Both the position numbers and the translations under genes were made by a program. Of a stretch of 64,000 bases of DNA, positions 35,691 to 45,757 are shown piece by piece. Each line of letters opens with the position of its first letter. Within the stretch, counting starts at the first letter, position 1. The stretch comes from Nitrospirales bacterium (GTDB lineage: Bacteria; Nitrospirota; Nitrospiria; Nitrospirales; UBA8639): contig JALDRJ010000002.1 in NCBI GenBank assembly GCA_031315865.1, positions 3,694,001 to 3,758,000 of the forward strand, written 5' to 3'. Under the pieces are notes generated by a model. That model ran no database searches. It saw only the letters and a program-made list of their open reading frames with translations, and was not told the origin of the DNA.

Positions 35691-36581
35691 TTACAGCGCA
35701 AGGTCGTGAGTTTCTTCCATGACTCTGGAATAAATCTGGTCAAACTCGGTGTGCATTTCTCGAAAGGCTTCGAGCAATCGCGGATCAAAGTGAGAGGGCT
35801 TGGTTCGATCGTTTCCGTTCAACATCACATCGCAGGTCTTCTTGTGCGAAAACGCCAGCTTGTACGGGCGCCGGCTACGCAGCGCATCATAATGATCGGC
35901 CAACATCACGATACGACCCGCCAAAGGGATTGCCTCTCCTTGTAATCCATAAGGGTAACCGCTGCCATCCCATCGTTCATGGTGAGTGATCGCCACCTCC
36001 CGAGCCATGATTAATAAAGGCGACGAGGAACCGGCTAAGAGACTGGCTCCGAGGCTGGGATGCTGTTTGACCATTTCCCATTCTTCCTCTTCTAATGGAC
36101 CTTGTTTCCCCAAGACGGCGTCCGGAATGCCAATTTTTCCGACATCGTGCATCGGGGCTGCGGCATACAATTGTTCAGCCTCTTCCATCGGCCATCCGAT
36201 CGCAAGTGCGAGCCGTTTTGCATAATGGCTCAATCGTTCTATATGCCCTCCCGTTTCCTCATCTTTATAGCGGGAAGCCAATGACAAGCGAACGATGGTT
36301 TCGGCATAAGCCTGCTCTAATTCACGATTTTTTTGTTGTTCCGCGTCATAGGATTTTTTCAGGTCACGGGCGTAGGCCTTGAGTTGTTGATTGACCCGTT
36401 CGATTTGCCTAGTCCTCTTGGCTTCTCGCCTCAGTAATGTTTTCAGGTCGATCGCGTACTGCGTGAGCTGCGATCGAGAAGCGGCCAATTGACGTTGCGT
36501 GGCGAGGTCGTGTGCGAAGGAAGGATCATCCGGAACAGAGCCTTGATGCGGATGCGGCTTTTTCGGATCGGAGGGCTTCAT
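35691..36581 (-). CDS. HD-GYP cyclic di-GMP phosphodiesterase
   Basis: A 296-residue protein. A charged coiled coil (about 25-95) precedes an HD-GYP domain with MHDVGKIGIPD (HD metal ligands), a following HHERWDGSGYPYGLQGEAIPL (HHExxDGxGYP) and MLADHYDALRSRRPYK. All key ligands are visible, so it should hydrolyse c-di-GMP. Its start overlaps the stop of the upstream receiver-domain gene (ATGA), so the two are translated together and the receiver probably controls the phosphodiesterase. It is a likely counterpart of the diguanylate cyclase about 4 kb away, although that pairing is inference. Confidence 0.95.
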   Translation of the reverse strand: MKPSDPKKPHPHQGSVPDDPSFAHDLATQRQLAASRSQLTQYAIDLKTLLRREAKRTRQIERVNQQLKAYARDLKKSYDAEQQKNRELEQAYAETIVRLSLASRYKDEETGGHIERLSHYAKRLALAIGWPMEEAEQLYAAAPMHDVGKIGIPDAVLGKQGPLEEEEWEMVKQHPSLGASLLAGSSSPLLIMAREVAITHHERWDGSGYPYGLQGEAIPLAGRIVMLADHYDALRSRRPYKLAFSHKKTCDVMLNGNDRTKPSHFDPRLLEAFREMHTEFDQIYSRVMEETHDLAL

Positions 36582-36955
36582 CCCGCGAGGGCTTTCTCGA
36601 CGGTATGAATGAGTTCTAAGGGGCTAAACGGTTTCTGCAGATAGGCAAAGATGCCGAGCGTTCGGAGTTCCGCCTGGTGCTCCGTGTCATCTTCACTCGT
36701 GAGGAGCAAAACCGGAATTCCTGTCGTAAAAGAATTCTTTCGAAGCTGACGAAGAACGGTCAAGCCATCAAGTTTGGGCATAACCCAATCCAAGATGACC
36801 AGATCTGGTTGATACTCATAGATTGCGGCAAGTCCGGCTTCCCCATCTTCTGCCGTCAGCAGACGATACTTGGAATCTTCAAGCGTGATCTCCACCAATT
36901 CTCGTATGTCCTCATCGTCATCCACGATAAGGATCGTTTTGCCTTTCGTGTCCAT
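36578..36955 (-). CDS. Single-domain response regulator
   Basis: A 125-residue receiver. TILIVDDDEDIRELV gives the acidic residues, LVILDWVMPKLDG the phosphoacceptor Asp, VLLLTSEDD the switch Thr and YLQKPFSP the conserved Lys. It overlaps the HD-GYP gene by 4 bases. In many bacteria receiver and HD-GYP domains are fused (RpgG-type); here they are separate polypeptides. No kinase is adjacent. Confidence 0.95.
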   Translation of the reverse strand: MDTKGKTILIVDDDEDIRELVEITLEDSKYRLLTAEDGEAGLAAIYEYQPDLVILDWVMPKLDGLTVLRQLRKNSFTTGIPVLLLTSEDDTEHQAELRTLGIFAYLQKPFSPLELIHTVEKALAG

Positions 36956-36994
36956 ACACTCGATACTCTCAGCGCAATACGCGTGATACAGACG

Positions 36995-37870
36995 TTATAC
37001 CCACTCACCATCTGACTGTTGATCCTCCATGATCAGCGTTTCGGGCTCATCCGCCCGTAGCTCCCTTAACTCACAGACGCCCTTCTCGATCTTTCGAGCC
37101 ACCGTTATAAACCCCGAATGGGCGACCATGCGATGATCCGGCCGCACACTCCGTCCTTTGATATTCCATGTCCGCAACAATGTCTCAAACGTGTCGATCA
37201 TCCCAAACTCTTGGGTGTTTTCCAGAGCCTGTACGGTTTGCATGACTTGCGGGATGGTCGGAACAAAGCTTAAATACAGCCCCCCGCTCCGTAATCCCTG
37301 GGCCGCATGTGGGACGACTTGCCATGGCTCGGAAAGATCAAGCACCACACGGTCAAACGGTCCCTCCTGAACATCTTCCTCTTTGATGCCCTCGAAGATA
37401 TTGTCCTGTCTGAGCGTAAATTGGGGCACATCACCCATGTATCGCTGGATATTTTTCATCGCGGTTTTGGCAAAATCCTCTCGAACCTCATAACTCACGA
37501 CACGTCCCTTCTCACCAACGGCTCGCAGCAACGCCATCGTTAATGAACCTGATCCGACGCCTGCCTCCAAGACCCTAGCCCCTGGATAGACATCAGCCCA
37601 AATGGTGATCATGGCCAAATCTTTTGGATAAATAACTTGCGCGCCTCTTGGCATCTTGACCGAATACTCGGCCAAGGTAGGATAGATGGCGACCATCGGC
37701 TTTCCTGTTGAAAGCTGAACCATCGTTCCATCAGGCTTGCCAATGAGTTCATCATGAGCGATTTTCTCTCCACTGATTTGGAATACATCACCGGCCTTCA
37801 AGGTCAAGGCATAATGCCGGTCTTTTTTATCGACTAAATGGATTCTTTGGCCAGCTTGAAGACGTTTCAT
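36995..37870 (-). CDS. trmI: tRNA (adenine-58-N1)-methyltransferase
   Basis: A 291-residue protein of the TrmI/Trm61 family, which makes m1A58 in the T loop of tRNA. The N-terminal beta domain (residues 1-75) is followed by the SAM-binding domain: IYPKDLAMITIWADVYPGARVLEAGVGSGSLTMALL (GAGxGS loop), VVSYEVREDFA, and FDRVVLDLSEPW, the family's DxxEPW motif. The segment SVRPDHRMVAHSGFITVARK matches the C-terminal end of the family. A C-terminal tail of about 30 acidic residues is extra. The gene is divergent from nfeD. Confidence 0.95.
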   Translation of the reverse strand: MKRLQAGQRIHLVDKKDRHYALTLKAGDVFQISGEKIAHDELIGKPDGTMVQLSTGKPMVAIYPTLAEYSVKMPRGAQVIYPKDLAMITIWADVYPGARVLEAGVGSGSLTMALLRAVGEKGRVVSYEVREDFAKTAMKNIQRYMGDVPQFTLRQDNIFEGIKEEDVQEGPFDRVVLDLSEPWQVVPHAAQGLRSGGLYLSFVPTIPQVMQTVQALENTQEFGMIDTFETLLRTWNIKGRSVRPDHRMVAHSGFITVARKIEKGVCELRELRADEPETLIMEDQQSDGEWV

Positions 37871-38079
37871 CGTGGCGGCATTCTAACAAGCGTTCCATCT
37901 ATTGCGCACCCACTCTTTTGAGGGGAACGCAAGTGGCCTATCTTGTTGTTCACTCATCGCATCGTCTAAATTCATCTTAGATTTTCCACCTGCCGTGTCA
38001 TCCACTTCGGCTCATTCCTTGACACGATTCAGAATGAAACGTAATATCCAATTAGATGGGCCCTCACTGCAGGAGCCTC

Positions 38080-39438
38080 ATGCTTGCTTCACCATTACAC
38101 CAACCATTTTCTTCACCCCTGAGAAATCCTCGTCTCTTAGTCCTGGTAACGTACTTGCTCTGCCTTGGTTTCACGGCAGGCTATCATCCAACCGCCCACG
38201 CCAAAACTCCGCTCGTGATTACGGCCAGCTATGAAGGCGTGATTAATCCCGTCGCTGTTGAATATCTTCAAGAAGTCCTTCTAGAGGCTGCAGATAAGCA
38301 GGCCGCATTACTCATCTTTCAACTTGACACTCCTGGAGGATTGGACACTTCCATGCGTCTTATGGTGAAAGACATCAACCAATCCTCAATCCCCGTCGCG
38401 GTCTATGTCGCTCCCTCCGGCGGGCGAGCCGCATCGGCAGGGGTCTTTTTGACCCTCGCCGCTCCTTTCGCGGCAATGGCCCCAGGTACGAATATAGGAG
38501 CCGCGCACCCAGTCGCCATGGGAGGCGGGGAGATGGATGAGGTCATGAAAGAAAAAGTCGAAAACGATGCAGTCGCATATATCGTCTCGATCGCCGAGCG
38601 TCGAGGACGCAACATCGAATGGGCGGAAAATGCCGTTCGCAAGAGCGTCTCTGTTCCTGCTCAGGAAGCTTTGCGATTAGGACTGATTGATGTCGTGTCA
38701 GAGAGCGTACAGAACCTGCTCCATCAGTTGGATGGAAAAACAACCTCCATCAACTCGCAACCGGTCACGTTACATACGACGAACGCCCGAATACAGCACA
38801 TCCCCATGTCCTGGCGGCTGGAAGTACTCAAGGCATTAAGCGACCCCAATATTGCGTATATTCTCATGACCATCGGCACGATCGGAATGATCGCCGAACT
38901 GTATAATCCTGGAGCCATCCTTCCAGGGGTGGTCGGCGCCATTAGCCTGATCCTCGCCTTTTATTCGCTGCAAACGTTGCCAGTGAATTATGCAGGGGTG
39001 TTGCTTCTCATCCTTGGTCTCGTCATGTTGATGTTAGAAGTGATGGTCACGAGTTTTGGGCTGTTAGCCATCGGCGGGGTTACCGCCCTTATCCTAGGGT
39101 CCTTGATGCTTATTAAGGAAGGCTATCCGTTTTACCAACTCTCCTGGTCCATCATTATTCCCATGGTGACGCTCTTGACAGGATTTATTCTCCTCATCGT
39201 CACATTCAGCCTGAAATCGCTCAAGAGACGGACGGTCACCGGGTCCGAAGGATTGATTGGCATGACGGGATCAGCTAAAACGGACCTGCTCCCCAGTGGT
39301 CAAATTTTTGTCCACGGGGAACTCTGGGAGGCGATCAGTGAGGCCCCTCTTCGAGCTGGCGATCCCCTTGAAGTCACCGGTATAGATGGGTTAACCCTGC
39401 ATGTCAAACCCACGGCTCCAACTCATCCCACTGTCTAA
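38080..39438 (+). CDS. nfeD: NfeD-family membrane serine protease
   Basis: A 452-residue long-form NfeD. A signal/anchor (about 16-38) precedes a ClpP-like protease domain: [28 protein letters not shown] (catalytic Ser in AASAG) and [13 protein letters not shown]; a Lys in the helix ENAVRKSVS region probably completes the dyad. Four or more membrane helices and a C-terminal OB-fold ([28 protein letters not shown]) follow. AGGAG sits 5 bases before the ATG at 38080. Long NfeD proteins cleave stomatin-type partners, and a slipin gene follows directly. Confidence 0.94.
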   Translation: MLASPLHQPFSSPLRNPRLLVLVTYLLCLGFTAGYHPTAHAKTPLVITASYEGVINPVAVEYLQEVLLEAADKQAALLIFQLDTPGGLDTSMRLMVKDINQSSIPVAVYVAPSGGRAASAGVFLTLAAPFAAMAPGTNIGAAHPVAMGGGEMDEVMKEKVENDAVAYIVSIAERRGRNIEWAENAVRKSVSVPAQEALRLGLIDVVSESVQNLLHQLDGKTTSINSQPVTLHTTNARIQHIPMSWRLEVLKALSDPNIAYILMTIGTIGMIAELYNPGAILPGVVGAISLILAFYSLQTLPVNYAGVLLLILGLVMLMLEVMVTSFGLLAIGGVTALILGSLMLIKEGYPFYQLSWSIIIPMVTLLTGFILLIVTFSLKSLKRRTVTGSEGLIGMTGSAKTDLLPSGQIFVHGELWEAISEAPLRAGDPLEVTGIDGLTLHVKPTAPTHPTV

Positions 39439-39449
39439 TCATGGAGGTT

Positions 39450-40238
39450 ATGGTGAATCCATCGTATGTATTGCTGTTGATCGGTTTCATAGCCTTGGTC
39501 ACCAAAGGCTTTTACGTGCTCCGGGAATATGAGCGAGCCGTCATTTTTCGATTTGGACGCCTTGCGAGCGGCATCATAGGCGGCCATGGGCCAGGCGTTA
39601 TCATCATTCTTCCGTTCATCGATAAACTCGTCCGCGTCAGTCTTCGAACCGTAACGATGGATGTTCCCCCGCAGGATGTCATTACCAAAGACAATGTCTC
39701 GGTCAAGGTCAATGCGGTCATCTACTTTCGGGTGGTAGAAGCCCAAAAAGCCATCGTTGACGTCGAAGATTACTATTATGCGACTTCCATGATCGCGCAA
39801 ACGACCTTGCGGAGCGTACTTGGTCAGAGTCAACTCGATGACTTACTGTCCAAACGCGATGAAATCAATGCCGACCTCCAGCGCATTATCGATCAGGCCA
39901 CCGAGCCTTGGGGGATAAAGGTGACGGCAGTGGAAGTCAAGAACGTCGATCTTCCACACGAAATGCAACGAGCCATCGCGCGACAAGCGGAAGCGGAACG
40001 GGAACGCCGATCAAAAGTCATCCATGCGGAGGGCGAATACCAAGCATCACAACGTCTGGCGGATGCTGCGAACGTGCTCTCGCAAAACCCTGCAGCCATT
40101 CAGCTCCGATACTTAGAAACCATGATGAGTATTGCCGGTGACAAGAATTCTACTATACTTTTCCCTCTCCCAATCGATATCCTTAGTTCATTCATGAAAT
40201 CATCCGAGCGAACGACGCCCGACATCAGACAAACGTGA
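39450..40238 (+). CDS. Slipin (stomatin/prohibitin-family membrane protein)
   Basis: A protein of about 262 residues: an N-terminal membrane helix ([16 protein letters not shown]), then an SPFH domain with [61 protein letters not shown] and [22 protein letters not shown] helical coiled part ([20 protein letters not shown]) follows. The start is uncertain: ATG at 39441, ATG at 39450 or GTG at 39453 are in frame, and GGAGG lies at 39443-39447. It forms the usual NfeD-slipin operon, in which the protease trims the slipin C-terminus and membrane microdomains are organised. Confidence 0.94.
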   Translation: MVNPSYVLLLIGFIALVTKGFYVLREYERAVIFRFGRLASGIIGGHGPGVIIILPFIDKLVRVSLRTVTMDVPPQDVITKDNVSVKVNAVIYFRVVEAQKAIVDVEDYYYATSMIAQTTLRSVLGQSQLDDLLSKRDEINADLQRIIDQATEPWGIKVTAVEVKNVDLPHEMQRAIARQAEAERERRSKVIHAEGEYQASQRLADAANVLSQNPAAIQLRYLETMMSIAGDKNSTILFPLPIDILSSFMKSSERTTPDIRQT

Positions 40239-40296
40239 TCTAGCAAGCATCCCACACACCAACACCCATAGAGATTGCACTGAGATGGAGTAATCG

Positions 40297-40998
40297 ATGA
40301 AACGATTTTTTGCCGTAATCGGTCTGGGACGATTCGGGTACAGCGTTGCCGAAACCCTCATCAATAAAGGCTGCGAAGTCTTAGCCATCGACCGGGATGA
40401 GGAAAAGATCCAGGCAATCAGCGACATCGCGACATTTGCCGTTCAATGCGATGCGACGGATGAACGCGCGCTGAAAGCCGTGAGTGCCCAGAATGTCGAT
40501 GTGGCGGTGGTCAGCATCGGGGAAAATATTGAAGCCAGCATCCTGATCGTTCAAACCTTAAAAGAGATGGGCGTCCAATCGATCGTCGCGAAAGCCGTCG
40601 CTCCCATCCAAGGAAAAATCTTAAAGAACCTCGGCGTCAATGAGGTGATTTACCCGGAGCGGGATACCGCGATCCGTCTTGCCCATCGCTTAGTTTCGCC
40701 TAACGTCTTGGAATACCTCGAACTGGCTCCCGGATACAGTATCGAAGAAGTGTCCGTTTCAGATCAACTGTCTGGACTGAGCATCGGCGAGTCTAAAATT
40801 CGTGAACAACACAATCTAAACATCATTGGCATCAAAAAACAGGTGACGCGTATGGTGAAGGGACGAATGATGGTCGGAGAGTCATTTCATTTCACACCTT
40901 CCCCAGATGAAGTCATCGAAAAAGGTGATGTGCTAGTGTTGATGGGTCGTGCCGAAGACTTTGATCGATTCAGTAGTGCCGAAGAAGAACGAACGTAA
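40297..40998 (+). CDS. TrkA/KtrA-type potassium channel regulator (RCK protein)
   Basis: A 233-residue protein. The N-terminal Rossmann fold has FFAVIGLGRFGYSVAETL (GxGxxG) and VLAIDRDEEKIQAI with the Asp that binds the nucleotide ribose. The C-terminal TrkA_C domain ends in VIEKGDVLVLMGRAEDFDRF. RCK proteins bind NAD(H) or ATP/ADP and gate Trk/Ktr potassium transporters. No membrane partner gene is adjacent, so the transporter is elsewhere. GGAG lies 6 bases before the ATG. Confidence 0.95.
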   Translation: MKRFFAVIGLGRFGYSVAETLINKGCEVLAIDRDEEKIQAISDIATFAVQCDATDERALKAVSAQNVDVAVVSIGENIEASILIVQTLKEMGVQSIVAKAVAPIQGKILKNLGVNEVIYPERDTAIRLAHRLVSPNVLEYLELAPGYSIEEVSVSDQLSGLSIGESKIREQHNLNIIGIKKQVTRMVKGRMMVGESFHFTPSPDEVIEKGDVLVLMGRAEDFDRFSSAEEERT

Positions 40999-41020
40999 TG
41001 ATCCTTCAGCAAGCATTCAT

Positions 41021-41743
41021 TTAATACTCTTCGACAGGTTTCTTGCTCAAACCGAAAAAACGAGAGAGTTGTTCTAATGGGTTATGTCGTTTAATGGCTA
41101 CCATAAAGACTCTTCGCATCCGATTTTCCGGACACCGAATTTCCTTCATGCCATGCCACGAATTCTCGGTTCGAGCAAACAACAAGCTATAATTTCCGAT
41201 CGCCTTGGAGGGGATAGTTGAAGAAAATTCATCAAAACTTGGAGCTGACTTTCGTTCAAGTTTCCCGCCATCATCAAGAATAAGTGTTTCTCCTCCCCAC
41301 TCTGGGCTCCAATCCTGCTCCGTATTCATGTAGAACAAATGGGCACCAATCTTGTTCTTATGGTCACAGTGAGGAGAAATCGAACAGCCATTGGGAGTGT
41401 AAAACCAAAAAAAGTCCAACTCAAATGACCGACACTGGAAAAAGGTCTTTAAGAAGTTTCCATATTTTTGACCTTGAAGTTCCTGTATGAATTCTGCCCA
41501 AGGCCTTGCCAAAGATAAATCTTTTCGATACTTGAGTGTATATCGATCGTGACTTTTTTGCCCATATTTTCTCGCTCGCCCAAACGTCGAGGTAAATATC
41601 GCTTGCTCCGGCAACGTCTCCAGCAATGAGCGATAGCGATCTTCATACAACATGCCATAGGGATTAATCCATGGATAGGGCGTCTGTTGTTGAAAGGCTC
41701 GGGAGGGAAGGCTCTCAAGCATCTCCGCATTTAAGTAGTGCAT
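41021..41743 (-). CDS. 2OG-Fe(II) oxygenase (prolyl-4-hydroxylase-like)
   Basis: A 240-residue protein from the ATG at 41743; an in-frame TTG at 41791 would add 16 residues. A double-stranded beta-helix is shown by SPHCDHKNKIGAHLFYMN (HxD iron ligands), WGGETLILDD, and NSWHGMKEIRCPENRMRRVFMVAI (distal His and the 2-oxoglutarate-binding Arg). Members hydroxylate sugars or proteins in surface-glycan clusters; the substrate is unknown. The gene starts the glycan region on the minus strand. Confidence 0.9.
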   Translation of the reverse strand: MHYLNAEMLESLPSRAFQQQTPYPWINPYGMLYEDRYRSLLETLPEQAIFTSTFGRARKYGQKSHDRYTLKYRKDLSLARPWAEFIQELQGQKYGNFLKTFFQCRSFELDFFWFYTPNGCSISPHCDHKNKIGAHLFYMNTEQDWSPEWGGETLILDDGGKLERKSAPSFDEFSSTIPSKAIGNYSLLFARTENSWHGMKEIRCPENRMRRVFMVAIKRHNPLEQLSRFFGLSKKPVEEY

Positions 41744-41904
41744 GGTCGACCAAATTGGATAAAATGCTAGAAACTCGGGTTTGAAAGCCAATAGTCATAC
41801 ATGAAGGTTATGAACGTAAAGATCTTGAACAATGATGTCAACAGGCATCCATTCGTTGATCGAGAAACAAGAAGCCACGTAACACATGGAAGCTCACAAT
41901 CGCC

Positions 41905-42429
41905 ATGCCACACGATCAAGCCATTCACAGTTTGACTAAGACATTGTGCCGGCGATCCTTTTCTCTGATCTTGTTCGTTTTTTTCTCGTTATCCAACTTA
42001 ACGCTACCGGCTCTTAACGAGGCGTCGGCTGCGGCCCCCTCAGACAACTGTGTCAGATCCGCATATCCCATCCTGATTCACGTACATGGACTTCGCAATG
42101 CACAGGGGTCGATCAAGGCAAAACTCTATGGAGAGAATCCAGAGGAATTTCTTGTCACGGGGAAAAAGCTCGATTCAAAACGGGAATCAGTCAACCAGCC
42201 TGTTACCATCGTCTGCCTACAAGCCCCGCAACCCGGCATCTATGCCATTGTCGTACATCACGACGAAAACAGCAATAAGAAATTAGACCGAAATTGGATC
42301 GGAATTCCCAAAGAAGGTGTCGGTTTTTCGAATAATCCAGAATTGTTTCTAGCTGCACCTGAATTTCACGATGTGACATTTCACGTCGTGGATGGCACGA
42401 CGAAATTAGATATTACGATCCAATATTAG
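41905..42429 (+). CDS. DUF2141 secreted protein
   Basis: A 174-residue protein. A signal peptide (about 17-44, SFSLILFVFFSLSNLTLPALNEASAAAP) precedes a DUF2141 domain: LIHVHGLRNAQGSIKAKLYGENPEEFL, PGIYAIVVHHDENSNKKLDRNWIGIPKEGVGFSNNP (the family's HDxNxNxxLDxNxxGxPxEG core). The function of DUF2141 is unknown; it is often found in the envelope near carotenoid or glycan genes. Its stop overlaps by 4 bases with the converging glycosyltransferase stop. Confidence 0.92.
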   Translation: MPHDQAIHSLTKTLCRRSFSLILFVFFSLSNLTLPALNEASAAAPSDNCVRSAYPILIHVHGLRNAQGSIKAKLYGENPEEFLVTGKKLDSKRESVNQPVTIVCLQAPQPGIYAIVVHHDENSNKKLDRNWIGIPKEGVGFSNNPELFLAAPEFHDVTFHVVDGTTKLDITIQY

Positions 42430-43802
42430 CCATTAGACAAATTGACTGTTTTAGCTTTCTTAAGGCCTGTATCCCCTTTTATCACTCGTCTAATTTTTTT
42501 TCGACCTTCACGCGCCAGCATCCAACTTGTTTGCCTCCACATGTTGGCATCACTTGGGGCTGCTTTCAATGCTCGCCCTAACAACTTCAGGGCCCATGAC
42601 CACTCATCTAGCCGGAACAACATTTTAGCCCCGCGGACATATTCACACGCCTTGACCCAGTGTTTCACGTTTGGTCCAAATTCATCAAAACATCCGGACA
42701 GTTCCGTCGAGACTGGCTTCAATCCCCAGGAAGACGTTTCTTGCACGAACTCACAGGGGACTGAATTTGTTCGCCGGCCCCGAAAATTTGCGATTGCCCG
42801 CTCATACAATTGGCTCAAACGTTCTTTCGTGTGCTCCCATGATCGTTCTTGAATGACCGTCGCTCGTGCCGCTTGACCTATTTGTTGTCCAAGTGCTCGA
42901 TTACCTATGAGTTCCAACGTCCTGTCAACAAAGAGATCGGGACGATCAAAAGGGACGATCCATCCGTTTTGTCCATGCTCTACTAAATCCAACGCCGCTC
43001 CAACCGGCGTTGACAGACATGGAATGCCACTGGCCATCGCTTCAAGAAGCGGGACAGGACCTCCTTCGACGCGAGACGTGACCCAATAGACATCAAGCGC
43101 TCTATATGACCTCGCCACACTCCCATGATCGAGTTGGTAGGGAATATGAACCGAATGAATCTGTTCTTGATTCAATCGTCGAACCAGAGCCTTCCATCCT
43201 GGACCAACGATTAAAGCCACCAGATTCGCGCACCTCTTCTGCATCTTTTTGAGCCCGCTCACTAAACAATCCATGCCCTTTCTTCCGTCATTATCACTCG
43301 TGCGTCTGCCAGAGAATCCTATCACCACCGCATCATCAGGAATTTTCAGCATGCGTCGAGTATCGCCGCGCTCAAGCCGTGTGGCTGGATGAAACGCCTG
43401 GTGGTCGACGGCAAAAGGGACTACACTGACTTTCTCCTTTGGAAAACCTCGATCTAATACATAGTGCTGCCATTGCCCAGATACCGTCATAATGGCATCC
43501 GCATCATCGAGAAACCGGACATGCGTACTCGAATCGACATGATGAAGCGTCACCGCGACAGGCACGCGACCGCAAAATGGCTCCATCGTCTTGGTGTTCA
43601 AGAAGTGGACAACATCAAACGATAGAGGAAATCGTCCAAATCGCCACAGAAACTGTCTGACCATGTATTGCGATGCGATGATCGCCTCGATACGTGGATT
43701 GTCCGTTACAACGTGCCTGGCAAAATTCCCGGTCGCCCAATACAACGAATCGACCAGAAGCAGGACACGAAGCTTGCGATGGTCGGACATGGTCGGTTGC
43801 AT
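42426..43802 (-). CDS. GT4-type glycosyltransferase with C-terminal helical extension
   Basis: A 458-residue GT-B enzyme. The first Rossmann half covers about 10-150. The C-terminal half has VVIGFSGRRTSD, LVALIVGPGWKAL and SRVEGGPVPLLEAMASGIPCLSTPVGA, which is the EX7E nucleotide-sugar motif of GT4 enzymes, then LVEHGQNGWIVPFDRPD. About 85 extra residues at the C-terminus include a TPR-like helix pair (WALKLLGRALKAAPSDANMWRQ). It probably adds a sugar to a surface polysaccharide. An ABC exporter gene lies just upstream on the same strand. Confidence 0.92.
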   Translation of the reverse strand: MQPTMSDHRKLRVLLLVDSLYWATGNFARHVVTDNPRIEAIIASQYMVRQFLWRFGRFPLSFDVVHFLNTKTMEPFCGRVPVAVTLHHVDSSTHVRFLDDADAIMTVSGQWQHYVLDRGFPKEKVSVVPFAVDHQAFHPATRLERGDTRRMLKIPDDAVVIGFSGRRTSDNDGRKGMDCLVSGLKKMQKRCANLVALIVGPGWKALVRRLNQEQIHSVHIPYQLDHGSVARSYRALDVYWVTSRVEGGPVPLLEAMASGIPCLSTPVGAALDLVEHGQNGWIVPFDRPDLFVDRTLELIGNRALGQQIGQAARATVIQERSWEHTKERLSQLYERAIANFRGRRTNSVPCEFVQETSSWGLKPVSTELSGCFDEFGPNVKHWVKACEYVRGAKMLFRLDEWSWALKLLGRALKAAPSDANMWRQTSWMLAREGRKKIRRVIKGDTGLKKAKTVNLSNG

Positions 43803-43877
43803 GGGTTCTCTTAAAATGACTCAGCTTGACGACATAGACCAGACAGGTATGGTCAGGTGTTGCCAGAAACAATTTCT

Positions 43878-45635
43878 CTACAGTGGAGACGAGCGTGGCT
43901 CCGCGGACGACCGATCCACCACGATCGCCGCTGCCCCATGCTCTAAGCGGTATACTCGATCGGCCGCTTCAATTAAGCCCGTTTGATGCGATATGGCAAG
44001 AATCGTCATCCCCCCCCGAAGATCCCGCAAGGTTTGGCAGATCGCCGCTTCGGTTTCCGAATCGAGAGCGCTCGTCGCTTCATCTAAGATCAGGAGCTTG
44101 GGTCGCTGAGCTAAAGCTCGAGCAATGGCGATTCGCTGCCTTTGCCCGCCAGAAAGACGACTGCCATGCTCCCCGACCGAACTATGGGCACCTTCCGGCA
44201 AATCTTGAACGAATGCCCAAGCCCCCGCTGCACGTAGCGCATATTCAACGTCTTGGTCTTGTAAATCTGGATCTCCTAACGTCACGTTCCGGTAGACGGA
44301 ATCGTGCAGGAGTAATGTTTCTTGCGGAACATAACCGATCATCTTCCTCCATGCCCTGAGATCAATCTGGCTCAATGGCTGATCATCAAGCAGCACCTCT
44401 CCCCTCTGAGGTCGAATCAACCCGATGGCTAAATCCACGACGGTTGTTTTGCCTACTCCCGACGGGCCAACGATAGACGTGAAATACCCGGCAGGAATCG
44501 TCAGAGACAAATCCTCAAAAATCGTTCGCTTGTCATAGGCAAACGTCACGTGCTCAACCCGGAGGCAATCGTCAAGCGTCGGCGTCTGGATTCCAGACGT
44601 ATTTTCACGCGCGCGCTCTGCCTGTTCGATCGTGTCGCGCAAGGACCAATAAGCGCTTTCAAACACCACCATCTCCTGGTACTGGCGTTGCACTTTTCCG
44701 AGTCGGCTGAGCATTTGCGCTAACAACAAAACCAGAACCATGACCGTGGCAAACGGCATTTCCCATTTGACCAATGCGACATACAACCCAATCGCGACGA
44801 GAATCGTCAGCATCGGTTCTTGAGAAGCTCGTAGGGCTTCTCGACTCATGACTTGCCGTCGAATGGCTTTGTTTAATTTTTTCGTCTCTGATTCTAAGAG
44901 AGAACTGAAAAGCGCCTCCCGCGCCATGGCTTTCAAAGGCTTCACTGAACGAAGACTATCAGTCATCACGGAAAGCAAAGACTTCAACAGTTTGGTTTGT
45001 CTTCGGCCAGCCCGCTTGGCTATCCTGATTAACTTATTGAGGACGAATAGGAGGCACAGACTCGCGCTGATCGCGGTTAAGGTGACTTTCCACGAGACTA
45101 AAAACGCCACACAAGTATACACAAACACCTGGATTGACACCGCGGTAACATTGGCCGCGAAATGATAGGCACTGGCGGATCGTTGGGCTTCAGTCGCGAC
45201 GGCATTGACCAGCGTTCCAGCGGGCTGCCGCACGTAGTATTCCCATTTCGTATTCAAGAGCGCCCGGAGAAGCGCCAACCGTTGATCCGTGGCAACATGC
45301 GCCATCGTATAGCCGACTTGCCGGTTGGCTAACAAGAGAAACACATTCTTGAGCAAAATGCCGAATACAATGACCACGAGAAGGGCACCCAGGGAAGGGG
45401 AGAATCCCATTCGAGTCAAGCCATCCAGGATTAACTGCCCTGGCCCAGCTTCGGTTGCCACTTGTCCCTGGCCCCCACCACTTGACTGAGAAGACTGACT
45501 GTTAATCGCGGTACTCAAGAGTGGAAGAAGGGTGGATAAACTTAACCCTTCCATGATTCCGGCAATCAACAACGAAAGGAGAGTGAGGAAGCTCGCCCAG
45601 GGATAGGCTCGACCAAACGCAAGCAGTAAGCTCAT
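43878..45635 (-). CDS. MsbA-like ABC exporter (membrane and ATPase domains fused)
   Basis: A 585-residue half-transporter. Six transmembrane helices (about 15-320) precede the ATPase domain: VGPSGVGKTTVVDLA (Walker A), YVPQETLLLHDSVYRN (Q loop), RLSGGQRQRIAIARAL (signature), LLILDEATSALDSETE (Walker B and D loop) and ILAISHQ (H loop). A Ser/Gln/Gly-rich loop lies in the first periplasmic segment. It should work as a homodimer, flipping a lipid-linked glycan or lipid in the inner membrane. The gene is 75 bases upstream of the GT4 gene on the same strand. Confidence 0.95.
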   Translation of the reverse strand: MSLLLAFGRAYPWASFLTLLSLLIAGIMEGLSLSTLLPLLSTAINSQSSQSSGGGQGQVATEAGPGQLILDGLTRMGFSPSLGALLVVIVFGILLKNVFLLLANRQVGYTMAHVATDQRLALLRALLNTKWEYYVRQPAGTLVNAVATEAQRSASAYHFAANVTAVSIQVFVYTCVAFLVSWKVTLTAISASLCLLFVLNKLIRIAKRAGRRQTKLLKSLLSVMTDSLRSVKPLKAMAREALFSSLLESETKKLNKAIRRQVMSREALRASQEPMLTILVAIGLYVALVKWEMPFATVMVLVLLLAQMLSRLGKVQRQYQEMVVFESAYWSLRDTIEQAERARENTSGIQTPTLDDCLRVEHVTFAYDKRTIFEDLSLTIPAGYFTSIVGPSGVGKTTVVDLAIGLIRPQRGEVLLDDQPLSQIDLRAWRKMIGYVPQETLLLHDSVYRNVTLGDPDLQDQDVEYALRAAGAWAFVQDLPEGAHSSVGEHGSRLSGGQRQRIAIARALAQRPKLLILDEATSALDSETEAAICQTLRDLRGGMTILAISHQTGLIEAADRVYRLEHGAAAIVVDRSSAEPRSSPL

Positions 45636-45757
45636 ACGTGGGAGGATTTGGACTTGTCGACGACCCGTGGAATTGATCTAAGCAGGCTTTCGGGCACCAT
45701 CCAGCCATGGCCAAAGAACAAAAAACATGATATCGAATGCCCTATGTTATCTTTCAT

